Below the pieces are notes generated by a model, which saw only the letters and a list, made by a program, of their open reading frames with translations, was not told the DNA's origin and did no database searches. Below are positions 11,386 through 21,864 of a stretch of DNA of 64,000 bases, one piece after another (within the stretch, counting starts at the first letter, position 1; every line of letters begins with the position of its first letter). A program made the translations under genes and the position numbers. This DNA is from Streptomyces venezuelae. Lineage in GTDB: Bacteria > Actinomycetota > Actinomycetes > Streptomycetales > Streptomycetaceae. Location of the stretch: NCBI RefSeq assembly GCF_008642355.1, contig NZ_CP029193.1, forward strand, positions 1,264,001-1,328,000, read 5' to 3'.

Positions 11386-13112
11386 TGCCCCTCCAGGTAT
11401 TTCTTGCGGTTCTGGTTCTGCTCCTCGTTCGTCTCGGCGAAGAGCGTCTTGTCCTCGCTGACGGAGACGAAGTAATACCAATTGCCCTTGGCGGGATGCA
11501 GCGCCGAATTCAGCGCCACCTCGCCCGGGTTTCCGATCGGTCCGGGCGGGAGGCCCTTGATCTTGTATGTGTTGTACGGGTCATTGAGCTTGCGGAGTTC
11601 GTCGACCGAACCCGTCGCCAACTCGGACTTGCCGCGCAGGTAGTTGACCGTCGAGTCGAAGTCCAACAGGCCGTACGTCTCGGTGTTGTTGGGCTTGAGG
11701 CGGTTGTAGACGACCGTGGCGACCTTCTCGAAGTCATGCTTGTACTTGCCCTCGGCCTGGACCAGGCTCGCCACGGTGAGAACCTGGAGCGGATCCTTCA
11801 GGTTCAACTCCGCGGCCTTCGCCTTCAGGCCGAGCTCGTCGTACTTCTCCGTCGCATGAGAAACCATGTTCTTCAGGACGTCTGCGGGCTTCTGCCCCTT
11901 GGCGACCGGATAACTGGAGGGATAGAGGAATCCTTCCAGCGGGTCCTTGATGTCCTTGTTGGTGTTCGCCCAGTCGGGAAGTCCGAGGCTGCGCCAGTCC
12001 TTCTTGGCGACGCTCTCCGTGGTGCCCTTGGGGACATGGAGACGACTGTCGATCTGTGCGTAGACCCAGGCGTTCCGCTTGCCCTCGGGAATGATGAGGT
12101 TGCTGCGGCTCTTCGGGCTGAGCATCAGCGCGACAGCGCTCTTGGCGGACATCTCCTTCTTGAGCGTGTAGACACCCGACTGGATGGTCTGCCCGTCCGG
12201 GTTCTGCTTCTGCGCGGACACGAACGCGTCGACGCTCTTCACGACGCCCGCCGCCTTGAGCTTCTGGCCGATCACGTAGCCGCCGGAGTCCTTGGGGATC
12301 TCGACGACGGCCGTCCCCGAGCCCTCGCCCGCGTAGTCCGGCGCCGTGCCGAAACGGTCCTGGTAGAACTGGTAGCCGAAGTAGCCGACGCCGCCGAGAC
12401 CACCCGCGAAGACGAGAGTGACGACCAGACAGGCGCATCCGCTTCGCCGCTTCTTGGGCTTCTTCCCGCCACGCCCGCGCCGGTCGCCCCGGCTGCCGGG
12501 GTCGTCGTCGGAGTCCTCTCCGTCGGCGAAGAACGCGTGCTCCCCCTGGTCCGGCCCCGGGTCCCAGTCGGCCTCCGACTCGGGATCGGCCTCGGGGCGC
12601 GCGGCCTTGCGGCGGCCGGGCGGCTCCGGCGGGGAGTAGGCGTCGGGCGTCGAGTAGTAGTCGTGGCTCTCCGAGCCGTACCCGGGCTGCTGGCCGCCGT
12701 AAGGGTCCATGGGGTCGCCGCCGTACGGGACCTGCCCCTGCCCGTCGGTGTCCCAGCCGCCGTTGGAGTGGCCTTGGTCGGAACCGCCGCCGTACCCCTG
12801 ATCAGGGTTCCCGTTGTAGCCGTACGCGGCCCCGCCGTCATACTTCTGCTGTCCGTCGTACTGCTGCTGACCCTCGTACTGCTGCCGGCCATAGGCCTGC
12901 TGCTGCCCGGTGCTCCACTCCCCGCCGTACTGCTGCTGGGACTGGTGGGACTGCTGCTGATGCTGGTGCGGCTGCTGCGGGTGGTACTGCCCCTGGCCGC
13001 CGTAGGGGGACGTGCCGCCCGCGGGCTGCTGTCCTCCCCATCCGCTGTCCCCGTACAACGGGTCCTCCGGATGCCACGGTTCGGAGCCTGGGCCCCGGCC
13101 ATACTCAGTCAT
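11382..13112 (-). CDS. mltG: Endolytic transglycosylase MltG with Q/G/Y-rich cytoplasmic tail
   Basis: MltG cleaves nascent peptidoglycan glycan strands and helps set their length. The 576 residues comprise a 220-residue cytoplasmic tail rich in Gln, Gly, Tyr and Pro with imperfect QQYDGQQ-type repeats and an acidic stretch, a basic KKPKKRRS stop, one transmembrane helix (about 226-247), then the YceG domain. The catalytic glutamate is Glu454 in LTVASLVQAEGKY, and the LPPGPIGNPGEVAL segment near residue 521 is the conserved C-terminal signature. Start ATG after GGGGA. The tail is much longer than in E. coli. Confidence 0.92.
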   Translation of the reverse strand: MTEYGRGPGSEPWHPEDPLYGDSGWGGQQPAGGTSPYGGQGQYHPQQPHQHQQQSHQSQQQYGGEWSTGQQQAYGRQQYEGQQQYDGQQKYDGGAAYGYNGNPDQGYGGGSDQGHSNGGWDTDGQGQVPYGGDPMDPYGGQQPGYGSESHDYYSTPDAYSPPEPPGRRKAARPEADPESEADWDPGPDQGEHAFFADGEDSDDDPGSRGDRRGRGGKKPKKRRSGCACLVVTLVFAGGLGGVGYFGYQFYQDRFGTAPDYAGEGSGTAVVEIPKDSGGYVIGQKLKAAGVVKSVDAFVSAQKQNPDGQTIQSGVYTLKKEMSAKSAVALMLSPKSRSNLIIPEGKRNAWVYAQIDSRLHVPKGTTESVAKKDWRSLGLPDWANTNKDIKDPLEGFLYPSSYPVAKGQKPADVLKNMVSHATEKYDELGLKAKAAELNLKDPLQVLTVASLVQAEGKYKHDFEKVATVVYNRLKPNNTETYGLLDFDSTVNYLRGKSELATGSVDELRKLNDPYNTYKIKGLPPGPIGNPGEVALNSALHPAKGNWYYFVSVSEDKTLFAETNEEQNQNRKKYLEGQ

Positions 13113-13236
13113 CGATCCCCTACATGCCGCGAGGCGGGGCCGCCGTCGGGATGGCCGGGCAACCGTTCCGCCTCTTGATGCTGTGCGGCAGCTGTTCGAA
13201 CACCGCCGCATCGCGCGGAACGTTACCGTATCGCGA

Positions 13237-13722
13237 TCAGATGACCACTTCGACGCCCTCGCCGGGAGCTTTACCTGACGCCCGTTCGGACTCCAGGGCC
13301 TGCTGAAGGATGATCACGGCCGCGGCCTGATCGATGACAGACCTGCCCTTTTTGGACTTCACGCCGGAGGCGCGCAGACCCTGACTGGCCGTCACTGTGG
13401 TCATCCTCTCGTCCACGAGCCTCACCGAAATGGGGGCGACCATGCGGGCGAGCTCCTGTGTGAACAAACGGATCTTGGCGGCCGCCGGGCCCTCGCCCCC
13501 GTTGAGGGAGCGAGGGAGGCCGACGACGATCTCGATCGGCTCGTACTCCTCGGCGAGCTGCTTCAACCGGCGCTGCGCCGCCGGGACGTCGCGTCCCGGC
13601 ACCGTCTCCACCGGCGTGGCGAGGATTCCGTCGGGGTCGCACGAGGCGACCCCGATCCGGGCGTCACCGACGTCGATGGCGAGCCGGCGGCCCCGGCGCA
13701 TGCCCTGTGCAGGCTCGGTCAT
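13237..13722 (-). CDS. ruvX: YqgF/RuvX family nuclease (Holliday junction resolvase-like)
   Basis: YqgF has an RNase H fold; in E. coli it is needed for 5'-end maturation of pre-16S rRNA, and the family is also called putative Holliday junction resolvase. 161 residues with the first acidic residue in LAIDVGDARIGVA, the VVGLPRSLNG motif, and LVDERMTT with the later catalytic acids. The ATG overlaps the alaS stop by 1 nt (TGATG), so it is coupled to alaS. The alaS-ruvX-mltG-aroE order is a conserved actinobacterial block. Confidence 0.93.
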   Translation of the reverse strand: MTEPAQGMRRGRRLAIDVGDARIGVASCDPDGILATPVETVPGRDVPAAQRRLKQLAEEYEPIEIVVGLPRSLNGGEGPAAAKIRLFTQELARMVAPISVRLVDERMTTVTASQGLRASGVKSKKGRSVIDQAAAVIILQQALESERASGKAPGEGVEVVI

Positions 13723-16391
13723 CAGGCCGTCTCGGTGACGAGGCGCTCGACGGCGGAGATCGCGTCTCCGATGGCGGCCGGGTTCTGGCCGCCGCCCTGG
13801 GCGACGTCCGGCTTGCCGCCGCCACCGCCGCCGAGGGTCTTGGCGGCCGTGCGGACCAGGTCGCCGGCCTTGAGGCCGCGCTCACGGGCCGCCTCGTTGG
13901 TCGCGATGACCGTCAGCGGGCGGCCGTTGGCGGTGGTGAACAGCGCCACGACGGCCGGACGGTCGCCCTGGATGCGGCCGCGCACGTCGAGGACCAGCCT
14001 GCGCAGGTCGTCGGCGCCCGTGCCGTCCGGTACCTGGCCGGTGACGAGGGCGACGCCCCGTACGTCCTTGGCGGACTCGACCAGACCGGCGGCGGCCTGG
14101 AGGACCTTCTCCGCGCGGAACTTCTCGATCTCCTTCTCGGCGTCCTTCAGCTTGGCGAGCATGCCGGAGATCTTCTCGGGAAGCTCCTCGGGACGGCCCT
14201 TGACCAGCTCCTGGAGCTGGGCGACGACCGTGTGCTCCTTGGCGAGGAAGTTGTACGCGTCCACACCGACCAGCGCCTCGATGCGGCGCACACCGGAGCC
14301 GATGGAGGACTCGCCGAGCAGCTTCACCAGACCGAGCTGGGCGGTGTTGTGCACGTGGGTGCCGCCGCAGAGCTCCTTGGAGAAGTCGCCGATGGTGACG
14401 ACGCGCACGCGCTCGCCGTACTTCTCGCCGAACTCGGCGATGGCGCCCTGCTTCTTGGCGTCGTCGATCGACATGACCTCGGCCTGCACGTCCAGTTCCC
14501 TGGAGAGCACCGAGTTGATCTTCTGCTCGACGTCCGTCATCACGGCCGTCGGCACCGCGGACGGCGAACCGAAGTCGAAGCGGAAGCGGCCGGGCTGGTT
14601 CTCGGAACCGGCCTGGGCGGCCGTCGGGCCGAGCGCGTCGCGCAGCGCCTGGTGCGTGAGGTGCGTGGCGGAGTGGGCGCGGGCGATGGCGCGGCGGCGG
14701 TGCGAGTCGATCGAGGCCCAGACGGGGGCGCCGACGGTGATCTCGCCGACCTGGACGACACCCTTGTGGACGTGGACGCCGGGCACCGGCTTCTGCACGT
14801 CGCGGATCTCGACGACAGCGCCGCTGTCCATGCGGATGCGACCGGTGTCACCGATCTGGCCGCCGCCCTCGGCGTAGAACGGGGTGCGGTCGAGGACGAT
14901 CTCGACCTCGTCGCCCTCGGTGGCGGCGGGCGAGGAGACGCCGTTGACCAGCAGGCCGACGATCTGGGCCTCGTTCTCCGTGAGGGAGTAGCCCGTGAAG
15001 TCGGTGGCGCCGGAGGCGTCGGCGATCTCGCGGTAGGCGTGCAGGTCGGCGTGGCCGGTCTTCTTGGCCTTGGCGTCGGCCTTGGCGCGGTCCCGCTGCT
15101 CCTTCATCAGGCGGCGGAAGCCGTCCTCGTCCACGGAGAGGCCCTGCTCGGCGGCCATCTCCAGGGTGAGGTCGATGGGGAAGCCCCACGTGTCGTGCAG
15201 CAGGAACGCCTTGTCGCCGGAGAGGACCTTGCCGCCGGCGGCCTTGGTCTCGGTGACGGCGGTGTCGAGGATGTTCGTGCCGCCCTTGAGGGCCTTGAGG
15301 AAGGCGGCCTCTTCGGCGAGGGCGACGGTCTCGATGCGCTTGCGGTCGGTGACGAGCTCGGGGTACTGCTGCCCCATCGTGTCGATGACGACGTCGACGA
15401 GGTCCTTGACGACCGGGCCCGTGGCGCCGAGCAGGCGCATGTTGCGGATGGCGCGGCGCATGATGCGGCGCAGCACGTAACCCCGGCCCTCGTTGCCGGG
15501 GGTGACGCCGTCGCCGATGAGCATCGTGGACGTACGGATGTGGTCGGCGACGACGCGCAGCGAGACGTCGGAGCCGTGCTCCGCGCCGTAGCGCACGCCG
15601 GTCAGCTCGGTGGCCTTGTCCATGACGACGCGGAGGGTGTCCGTCTCGTACATGTTCTGCACGCCCTGCAGGATCATCGCGAGGCGTTCGAGGCCGAGGC
15701 CGGTGTCGATGTTCTTCGACGGCAGCTCGCCGAGGATCGGGAAGTCCTCCTTGCCGTCTCCCGCGCCGCGCTCGTACTGCATGAAGACCAGGTTCCAGAT
15801 CTCCACGTAGCGCTCGTCGTTGACGGCGGGGCCGCCCTCCTCGCCGAACTCGGGGCCGCGGTCGTAGTTGATCTCGGAGCACGGGCCGCAGGGTCCGGGG
15901 ACGCCCATGGACCAGAAGTTGTCCTTCTTGCCCAGGCGCTGGATGCGCTCGGCCGGAACGCCGACCTTCTCGCGCCAGATCTGCTCGGCCTCGTCGTCGT
16001 CGAGGTAGACCGTGATCCACAGGCGCTCGGGGTCGAGGCCGAAGCCGCCCTTGTCGACCGGGCTGGTCAGCAGCTCCCAGGAAAGCGTGATGGCGCCTTC
16101 CTTGAAGTAGTCGCCGAAGGAGAAGTTGCCGCACATCTGGAAGAACGTGCCGTGCCGCGTGGTCTTGCCGACCTCTTCGATGTCGGGCGTGCGCACGCAC
16201 TTCTGCACGCTGGTGACGCGCGGCGCGGGCGGCTTGACCTCACCCAGGAAGTAGGGCTTGAACGGCACCATGCCGGCCGGGACGAGCAGCAGAGTCGGGT
16301 CGTCCGCGATGAGCGACGCCGAAGGGACGACGGTGTGCCCGCGCTCCTCGAAGAAGCTCAGCCAGCGGCGGCGGATTTCAGCCGACTCCAT
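13722..16391 (-). CDS. alaS: Alanyl-tRNA synthetase
   Basis: 889 residues, usual length. The class II catalytic core is N-terminal, beginning [20 protein letters not shown], with motif 2 around [19 protein letters not shown]. The editing domain has the HxxxH zinc motif in [11 protein letters not shown] and the CxxxH in [11 protein letters not shown]. The C-terminal C-Ala domain ends [14 protein letters not shown]. Its ATG overlaps the stop of the small upstream membrane protein gene by 1 nt. No T-box leader is visible. Confidence 0.98.
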   Translation of the reverse strand: MESAEIRRRWLSFFEERGHTVVPSASLIADDPTLLLVPAGMVPFKPYFLGEVKPPAPRVTSVQKCVRTPDIEEVGKTTRHGTFFQMCGNFSFGDYFKEGAITLSWELLTSPVDKGGFGLDPERLWITVYLDDDEAEQIWREKVGVPAERIQRLGKKDNFWSMGVPGPCGPCSEINYDRGPEFGEEGGPAVNDERYVEIWNLVFMQYERGAGDGKEDFPILGELPSKNIDTGLGLERLAMILQGVQNMYETDTLRVVMDKATELTGVRYGAEHGSDVSLRVVADHIRTSTMLIGDGVTPGNEGRGYVLRRIMRRAIRNMRLLGATGPVVKDLVDVVIDTMGQQYPELVTDRKRIETVALAEEAAFLKALKGGTNILDTAVTETKAAGGKVLSGDKAFLLHDTWGFPIDLTLEMAAEQGLSVDEDGFRRLMKEQRDRAKADAKAKKTGHADLHAYREIADASGATDFTGYSLTENEAQIVGLLVNGVSSPAATEGDEVEIVLDRTPFYAEGGGQIGDTGRIRMDSGAVVEIRDVQKPVPGVHVHKGVVQVGEITVGAPVWASIDSHRRRAIARAHSATHLTHQALRDALGPTAAQAGSENQPGRFRFDFGSPSAVPTAVMTDVEQKINSVLSRELDVQAEVMSIDDAKKQGAIAEFGEKYGERVRVVTIGDFSKELCGGTHVHNTAQLGLVKLLGESSIGSGVRRIEALVGVDAYNFLAKEHTVVAQLQELVKGRPEELPEKISGMLAKLKDAEKEIEKFRAEKVLQAAAGLVESAKDVRGVALVTGQVPDGTGADDLRRLVLDVRGRIQGDRPAVVALFTTANGRPLTVIATNEAARERGLKAGDLVRTAAKTLGGGGGGKPDVAQGGGQNPAAIGDAISAVERLVTETA

Positions 16392-16723
16392 CAGTGGTCC
16401 TCATTCCGGTTGTACTGCGTCTTCATGTCGTTCTTGTAGCTGCTGTGGCTCTCGATGACCGCGAAGCGGCGCGGCGGGGCCAGTTCGGCGTCGGGATCGT
16501 TCCGCAGGCCCAGCGCCTCGCCGAGTTCGGCCTCGCGCTCGACCATGCCGTCGCGGATGTCGAGCGCGAAGTCCTTCAGGCGGTGGCCCGTCTCGATCGC
16601 CTTGTTCGCGGCCTGCGCGGCGAGGCTCTCGGGGGTCAGCTGCTTGAGCTTGCGGTTGACCTTGGTGGTGGCCCATACGCCGGCGGCTGCGCCCGCGGTG
16701 AACCAGAACGTACGGCGGAACAT
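16391..16723 (-). CDS. Small membrane protein, DUF6167-like
   Basis: 110 residues. One N-terminal hydrophobic segment (about 5-17, [14 protein letters not shown]) is followed by a helical, charged region with alternating Lys, Glu and Ala and an unstructured C-terminus ending YNRNEDH. It resembles the conserved actinobacterial protein that always sits upstream of alaS (I believe DUF6167). No enzyme motif is present. It overlaps alaS by 1 nt and lies 7 nt after the DUF948 gene. Function unknown; probably membrane-associated. Confidence 0.75.
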   Translation of the reverse strand: MFRRTFWFTAGAAAGVWATTKVNRKLKQLTPESLAAQAANKAIETGHRLKDFALDIRDGMVEREAELGEALGLRNDPDAELAPPRRFAVIESHSSYKNDMKTQYNRNEDH

Positions 16724-16730
16724 CGCTGCG

Positions 16731-17189
16731 TCAGTCCCTCTTGGTCCGGTTGGCCCGCTTGGTCCGTCGCGCGGACGGGACGGTGCGACCCACGATCACC
16801 GTACGGCGGGACGGCTTGGCGGGCATGTCCTTTGTTTCGGGGGCGGTCTTGCGGCCGATGGCTCTGCGCACGCCGTAGCCGAACGCGGCGACCTTGACGA
16901 GCGGGCCGCCGAACGTCGAGGCGACCGTCGTGGAGAGCGCCGACGCGTTCGACGTGACCTCCTGGACGTCGGAGGCGATGGCGTCGACCCGGTCGATCTG
17001 CGTCTGCGCGGTGCGCACCGCGGTGGAGGCGTCGGCCAGGAGCGGGACCGCCTGCTCGGTCACGTCCGCGACGAGCTTGGTGGTCGCCCTGAGCGTCTGG
17101 GCCAGCCTCGCCAGTGCCACCGCGAGGAAGGAGACCAGGATCGCCCAGAAGACAGCCACCAGGATCCCGGCAACCTCTCCACCGGACAC
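16731..17189 (-). CDS. DUF948 family membrane protein
   Basis: 152 residues from a GTG at 17189 preceded by GGGAGCGG. The N-terminal helix (about 5-27, VAGILVAVFWAILVSFLAV) is followed by a long amphipathic helical stretch with heptad-like Ala/Thr/Val spacing (residues 30-95), the pattern of DUF948 proteins, and a basic tail RRTKRANRTKRD. It heads the small-gene-plus-alaS unit. The role is unknown; coiled-coil self-association at the membrane is likely from the pattern. Confidence 0.75.
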   Translation of the reverse strand: MSGGEVAGILVAVFWAILVSFLAVALARLAQTLRATTKLVADVTEQAVPLLADASTAVRTAQTQIDRVDAIASDVQEVTSNASALSTTVASTFGGPLVKVAAFGYGVRRAIGRKTAPETKDMPAKPSRRTVIVGRTVPSARRTKRANRTKRD

Positions 17190-17361
17190 TTGGCACCGCT
17201 CCCTGGATCTCGTCCCTGAACTTCGTCCCTGAACATCGAAAACTCGTCCCCCGAGCCTATCGCGCCGGGGGCGCCGCTCCGTACCGCATTCCTCCGCGCG
17301 CTGCCAGGAGTTGCCGGAGTGATTGTACGGACCGCATGCGGATGAGTACGCTCCGTACCCC

Positions 17362-19494
17362 ATGGGACCTTCTCAGTCCGGCAATCTTCCCCTGGAACTG
17401 AACGCCTTCGTCGGGCGGGACACCGAACTCGCCGAACTCGCCACGGCCTTGGAGGCGGGTCGGCTGGTCACGATCACAGGGGTCGGCGGGGTCGGGAAGT
17501 CACGGCTCGCGGTGCGGGCGGCGACGCGGAGCAGACTGCGCGACGGCGCCTGGCTGGTGGATCTGGCGCCGCTGCGGGACGCCGAACTGCTCGAGCACGC
17601 GGTGGTCGACGCCCTGGGTCTGACGGACCACACGAAGCGTCCGCCGCGCCAGGTGCTGCTCGGGCACCTCATGGAGCGGGAACTGCTCCTGATCGTCGAC
17701 GGTTTCGAACTCCTCGTGGACGCCTGCGCCTCGCTGGTGCGGGATCTGCTGTCGCACTCCCCCGGCCTGCGGGTGCTCGCGGTGGGGCGCAGGCCACTGG
17801 AGATCGAAGGAGAGCGGCTCTTTCCGCTCGCGCCGATGCCGGGTCCGGACGCGGCGGCCCTCTTCACGGACCGGGCGGTGGCGGGTCTGCCCGGCTTCGC
17901 CCTCGACGACGACAATCGCGCGGACGTCATGGAGCTGTGCCGCCGTCTCGACGGGATCCCGCTCGCGGTGGAGCTGGCCGCGGGACGGCTGCGGGCGCTG
18001 TCGCCCGCGCAGCTGGTCGCCCGGCTCGACGACCGGTTCCGGCTGCTGACCGGCGTACGACGTGACGTGCTGCCGCGGCACCAGACGCTGCGAACGGCCA
18101 TCGGCTGGAGCCATGAGCTGTGCGCGCCGCGGGAGCGGCTGCTGTGGTCGCGCCTGTCGGTGTTCGCCGGGCAGTTCGACCTGGAGGCCGCCGAGTACAT
18201 CTGTGCCGGGGACGGACTGCCCTCCGACGACGTGCTCGATGTCCTGGACGAGCTGCTCGCCCAGTCCGTCGTGAACCGTGAGGACGGTCCGTCGGGCGTG
18301 CGCTACCGCATGCTCGACACGGTCAGGGCCTACGGCGCCGACTGGCTGGAGGCGGCGGGCGAGAGCGGCCGGCTGCGGCGCAGGCACCGAGACTGGTACA
18401 TGGGGCTCGCCACCTGGTGCGAGCTGGACTGGTTCTCGCCGCGTCAGCCGGAGGTCGCCGCCCTCGTCGACGTGGAGCTGCCCAATCTGCGCGCAGCTCT
18501 GGAGTTCTGTCTGACCGAGGGCGACGAGGCCCACCTGGGGCAGTACCTCGCGGGCACGCTCTGGTTCTGCTGGGTGGGCTGCGGCCGTCTCGCGGAGGGC
18601 AGGCACTGGCTCGACCGGGCCCTGGAGCTCGACGGCGGGCACGAGGACTCCCGGCTCAAGGCGCTCTGGGTGCTCGGCTATGTGGCGGTGCTGCAGGGCG
18701 ACACGGTCGCCGCGCTCGCCGCACTGCACGAGTGCCGGGACGGTGCGGAGCGGACGGGCAGCGCGCTCGCTGCGGCGTACGCGGAGCATCGCATCGGCTG
18801 TCTGGCCCTGGTCACGGACGATCTGCCGCGCGCGGAGGCGCTGCTGCGCTCGGCGCTCGAGCGGTACCGGGAGATCGGCGAACTCAACAGCAACGTCCTC
18901 ATGGGACAGACCGAGCTCGCCATGGCGCTGGCCTTCCGGGGCGAGCTCGCGGTCGCCGTGGAGCTCTGCGAGGAGGTGCGCCGGGTCTGCGACGACCACG
19001 GGGAGCGCTGGACCCTCGCGTACGCCCTGTATGTGCTGGGTTTCGCGGCGTGGACCCGCGGCGAGGCGGGGACGGCGCGGGAGCTGCTCGCCGAGTCGCT
19101 CCGCCTGGACCACCGCTTCCACGACCTGTTGGGCACGGTTCTCTCCATCGAGCTGCTCGCACTGTTCACGGTGGCGGAGGGTGATCCGGCGGAGGGGGCG
19201 GTGTTGCAGGGCGCCGCAGCGAGCATCTGGCCGTCGGTGGGGCTGCCGCTGTTCGGCTCGGTGCACTTCGGCAGGCCGCATCTGATGTGCGAGCGGCAGG
19301 CGCGCGAGGCGCTCGGCGACGTGCGGTACGAGGAGTGTGTGCGGGCGGGTGCGGGCCTCGGGCTGGACGCGGCGGTCACCCGGGCGCTGGGCAGCGGCCC
19401 CGAGAACGAGCGAACCCGCCGCCTGCCCCGCCAGGGAGGGCGGGGAGGCGACGGGCTGCAGCAGGGTGAGCTACGTCCGGGTCAGCGGGCGTAG
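17362..19494 (+). CDS. STAND-type NTPase with C-terminal TPR-like repeats
   Basis: About 710 residues. The NB-ARC-like ATPase occupies roughly 15-330: an N-terminal NAFVGRD, Walker A TGVGGVGKS (40-48), Walker B LLLIVDGFE, the sensor LRVLAVGRRPL and the GIPLAVELAAGRL segment typical of bacterial AfsR/LuxR-type STAND proteins. The rest is helical repeats (TPR-like, for example LAAAYAEHRIGCLALVTDDL). Unlike AfsR or LAL regulators there is no N-terminal SARP or C-terminal LuxR helix-turn-helix, so the output is unknown. The ATG at 17362 begins the conserved region; a TTG at 17323 is an alternative. Its 3' end overlaps rpsD convergently by 13 nt. Confidence 0.82.
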   Translation: MGPSQSGNLPLELNAFVGRDTELAELATALEAGRLVTITGVGGVGKSRLAVRAATRSRLRDGAWLVDLAPLRDAELLEHAVVDALGLTDHTKRPPRQVLLGHLMERELLLIVDGFELLVDACASLVRDLLSHSPGLRVLAVGRRPLEIEGERLFPLAPMPGPDAAALFTDRAVAGLPGFALDDDNRADVMELCRRLDGIPLAVELAAGRLRALSPAQLVARLDDRFRLLTGVRRDVLPRHQTLRTAIGWSHELCAPRERLLWSRLSVFAGQFDLEAAEYICAGDGLPSDDVLDVLDELLAQSVVNREDGPSGVRYRMLDTVRAYGADWLEAAGESGRLRRRHRDWYMGLATWCELDWFSPRQPEVAALVDVELPNLRAALEFCLTEGDEAHLGQYLAGTLWFCWVGCGRLAEGRHWLDRALELDGGHEDSRLKALWVLGYVAVLQGDTVAALAALHECRDGAERTGSALAAAYAEHRIGCLALVTDDLPRAEALLRSALERYREIGELNSNVLMGQTELAMALAFRGELAVAVELCEEVRRVCDDHGERWTLAYALYVLGFAAWTRGEAGTARELLAESLRLDHRFHDLLGTVLSIELLALFTVAEGDPAEGAVLQGAAASIWPSVGLPLFGSVHFGRPHLMCERQAREALGDVRYEECVRAGAGLGLDAAVTRALGSGPENERTRRLPRQGGRGGDGLQQGELRPGQRA

Positions 19495-20096
19495 TACTCG
19501 ACGACGAGCTGCTCGTCGCAGATCACGGGGATCTCCTTGCGGTTCGGGTCGCGGTCCAGGCGGAAGGCCAGGGCCTTCAGGTTCACCTGGAGGTAGCGCG
19601 GGGTCTCACCGTCGGGGGCGAAACCACCCTCGCGCGCGACCTGGAACAGCGGCTTCTCGCGGCTGCGCTCGCGGACCATCACGACGTCGTCGGGACGGAC
19701 GCGGTACGACGGCTTGTCGACCTTGCCGCCGTTGACCTCGATGTGGCCGTGCACGACCATCTGGCGGGCCTGGTAGATCGTGCGGGCGATGCCCGAACGC
19801 AGAACCAGGGCGTCGAGACGACGCTCCAGCTCGATGACCAGGGCCTCACCGGTCTTGAGCTGCGTCTTGGACGCACGCTCGTAGGCACGGACGAGCTGAC
19901 GCTCCGAGAGGTCGTACTGCGCGCGCAGCCGCTGCTTCTCGAGCAGACGGACCTTGTAGTCCGAGTTCTGCTTGCGCCCACGGCCGTGCTCGCCCGGCGG
20001 GTAGGGACGGGCCTCGAAGTACTTGACGGCCTTCGGGGTCAGCGCGATGCCGAGGGCACGCGACTTCTTGACCTTGGGGCGGGACTGGTTCGGCAT
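19482..20096 (-). CDS. rpsD: 30S ribosomal protein S4 (zinc-free form)
   Basis: S4 is a primary 16S rRNA binder that nucleates 30S assembly. 204 residues with the S4 RNA-binding domain RLDALVLRSGIARTIYQARQ and C-terminal EQLVVEYYAR. The N-terminus (PNQSRPKVKKSRALGIALTP) lacks the CxxC zinc ribbon, so this is the zinc-independent (C-minus) type. As usual in actinobacteria with this type, rpsD is outside the alpha operon. SD GAGAGG precedes the ATG. Confidence 0.97.
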   Translation of the reverse strand: MPNQSRPKVKKSRALGIALTPKAVKYFEARPYPPGEHGRGRKQNSDYKVRLLEKQRLRAQYDLSERQLVRAYERASKTQLKTGEALVIELERRLDALVLRSGIARTIYQARQMVVHGHIEVNGGKVDKPSYRVRPDDVVMVRERSREKPLFQVAREGGFAPDGETPRYLQVNLKALAFRLDRDPNRKEIPVICDEQLVVEYYAR

Positions 20097-20455
20097 GAAC
20101 CAACCTCTCTGTTCTCTGTGAAATCGGCTTCACCAGGGTTAGGGGAGGTCGCAATCCGCAGCCTGGGAAACCTCGCGGGCCGTGGGCTCGAAAGCCGTGG
20201 GGCCGTGAGGCAGCCGCTCCCTGGTCTGGGCACAATGTGCAGCACGCGAGTGGCCCACCGACCGATTCCCGGGGCTGTGGGCTCCGGGTGGTGGTGGGCT
20301 GCCCGCGACACCTTCGACGGTGCGCGACGCTCCTGGATCCCCTTCGCCTCGCGGCGGTGGGGTTCCGGCTGGATGTCCCGTTCTGGTGGTGCCGGTACGA
20401 GACCGGACACGGGACGCAGCACTTCGGGCAAGTGTACCGGGTACGGCGGGGTGCT
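20097..20455 (-). other. 359-nt region upstream of rpsD, no gene found
   Basis: No coding frame with family similarity or codon pattern is visible. The stretch should hold the rpsD promoter and leader and the end of the rarA unit. I found short complementary segments but no clear terminator, S4-binding pseudoknot or known riboswitch. Confidence 0.5.
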
Positions 20456-21817
20456 TCAGCCTTCGGGCTGCTCGCCCCGCAGGCGGGCGCGGACCCGCTC
20501 GACCACGTCGGCGTACCGTGCCTCCGCGCCGTACCTCGTCGGCTGGTAGTAGCGCTTGCCCTCGATGGTGTCCGGTGCGTACTGCTGGGTGGCGATGCCG
20601 CCGGGGACGTCGTGCGGGTATACGTACCCCTGGGCGTGGCCCAGCTTGGCCGCGCCCTTGTAGTGGCCGTCGCGCAGGTGGGGCGGGACGGGGCCCGCGA
20701 GGCCGCCGCGGACGTCGGCCTGGGCCTGCTGGATCGCGATCGTCGCGGCGTTCGACTTCGGGGCGAGGGCCAGCGCGATCGTGGCGTGGCTGAGGGTGAG
20801 CGCGGCCTCGGGGAAGCCGATCATCGCAACGGCCTGGGCGGCGGCGACCGCGGTGGGCAGGGCCGTCGGGTCGGCGAGACCGATGTCCTCGCTGGCGGAG
20901 ATCATCAGGCGCCGGGCGATGAAGCGGGGGTCCTCGCCCGCCTCGATCATGCGGGCCAGATAGTGCAGGGCGGCGTCCACGTCCGAGCCGCGGATGGACT
21001 TGATGAGGGCGCTCGCCACGTCGTAGTGCTGGTCCCCGTCGCGGTCGTACTTCACGGCGGCCCGGTCGACGGACTCCTCCAGGGTCTGGAGGGTGATCGA
21101 CTCCTCGCCCTTGGCGAGCGCCGAGCCCGCGCCCGCCTCCAGTGCGGTGAGCGCACGCCGGGCGTCACCGCCCGCGATCCGCAGCAGGTGCTCCTCGGCC
21201 TCCTCGGGCAGCTCGACCGCGCCGGCCAGGCCCCGCTCGTCGACGAGTGCCCGGCGCAGCAGGCCGCGCAGGTCGTCGTCGGTGAGCGGTTCGAGGGTGA
21301 GGAGCAGGGAGCGGGACAGGAGCGGGGAGATGATCGAGAAGTACGGGTTCTCGGTGGTCGCGGCGATCAGCGTGACCCAGCGGTTCTCCACGGCGGGCAG
21401 CAGGGAGTCCTGCTGCGCCTTGCTGAAGCGGTGGATCTCGTCGAGGAAGAGGACGGTCTCCTTGCCGTGGCCGCCCATGGCCCGGCGGGCGCCGTCGATG
21501 ACTGCGCGCACTTCCTTGACGCCCGCGGTGATCGCGGAGAGCTCGACGAAGCGCTTGTTCGTGGCCTTGGAGACCACGTACGCGAGGGTGGTCTTGCCGA
21601 TGCCGGGCGGGCCCCACAGGAACACCGAGGAGGGCCCGGCGGGCCCTCCGCCGCCCTCGCCGACGAGGCGGCGCAGCGGCGAGCCCGGCTTCAGCAGGTG
21701 CTGCTGGCCGACGACCTCGTCGAGGGTGCGGGGGCGCATCCGGACGGCCAGGGGGCTGCTGGACGGGTCCTTCTCCTGGCGGTCTTCGGCTGCGGCGGTG
21801 AACAGATCGGGCTCCAC
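20456..21817 (-). CDS. rarA: Replication-associated recombination protein A (RarA/MgsA AAA ATPase)
   Basis: Clamp-loader-like AAA+ ATPase that acts at stalled forks with SSB. 453 residues with N-terminal [20 protein letters not shown], Walker [10 protein letters not shown], Walker [11 protein letters not shown], sensor 1 ATTENPYFS, and the C-terminal MgsA tetramerisation region ([31 protein letters not shown]). Usual length for the family. It lies between a VKOR gene and rpsD and reads leftward. Confidence 0.95.
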   Translation of the reverse strand: MEPDLFTAAAEDRQEKDPSSSPLAVRMRPRTLDEVVGQQHLLKPGSPLRRLVGEGGGGPAGPSSVFLWGPPGIGKTTLAYVVSKATNKRFVELSAITAGVKEVRAVIDGARRAMGGHGKETVLFLDEIHRFSKAQQDSLLPAVENRWVTLIAATTENPYFSIISPLLSRSLLLTLEPLTDDDLRGLLRRALVDERGLAGAVELPEEAEEHLLRIAGGDARRALTALEAGAGSALAKGEESITLQTLEESVDRAAVKYDRDGDQHYDVASALIKSIRGSDVDAALHYLARMIEAGEDPRFIARRLMISASEDIGLADPTALPTAVAAAQAVAMIGFPEAALTLSHATIALALAPKSNAATIAIQQAQADVRGGLAGPVPPHLRDGHYKGAAKLGHAQGYVYPHDVPGGIATQQYAPDTIEGKRYYQPTRYGAEARYADVVERVRARLRGEQPEG

Positions 21818-21864
21818 GTCAAGAACCCTATGTCACCGCACTGACAATCCCTCCGGGCAGCCGG

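Noticed and set aside
13707-16439. Open frame of 910 residues on the plus strand over alaS
   Set aside because: Antisense shadow of alaS with Ala/Leu/Asp/Gly-biased composition and no family similarity.
20097-20455. Small gene upstream of rpsD
   Set aside because: Open frames here lack a ribosome-binding site, coding bias or similarity.
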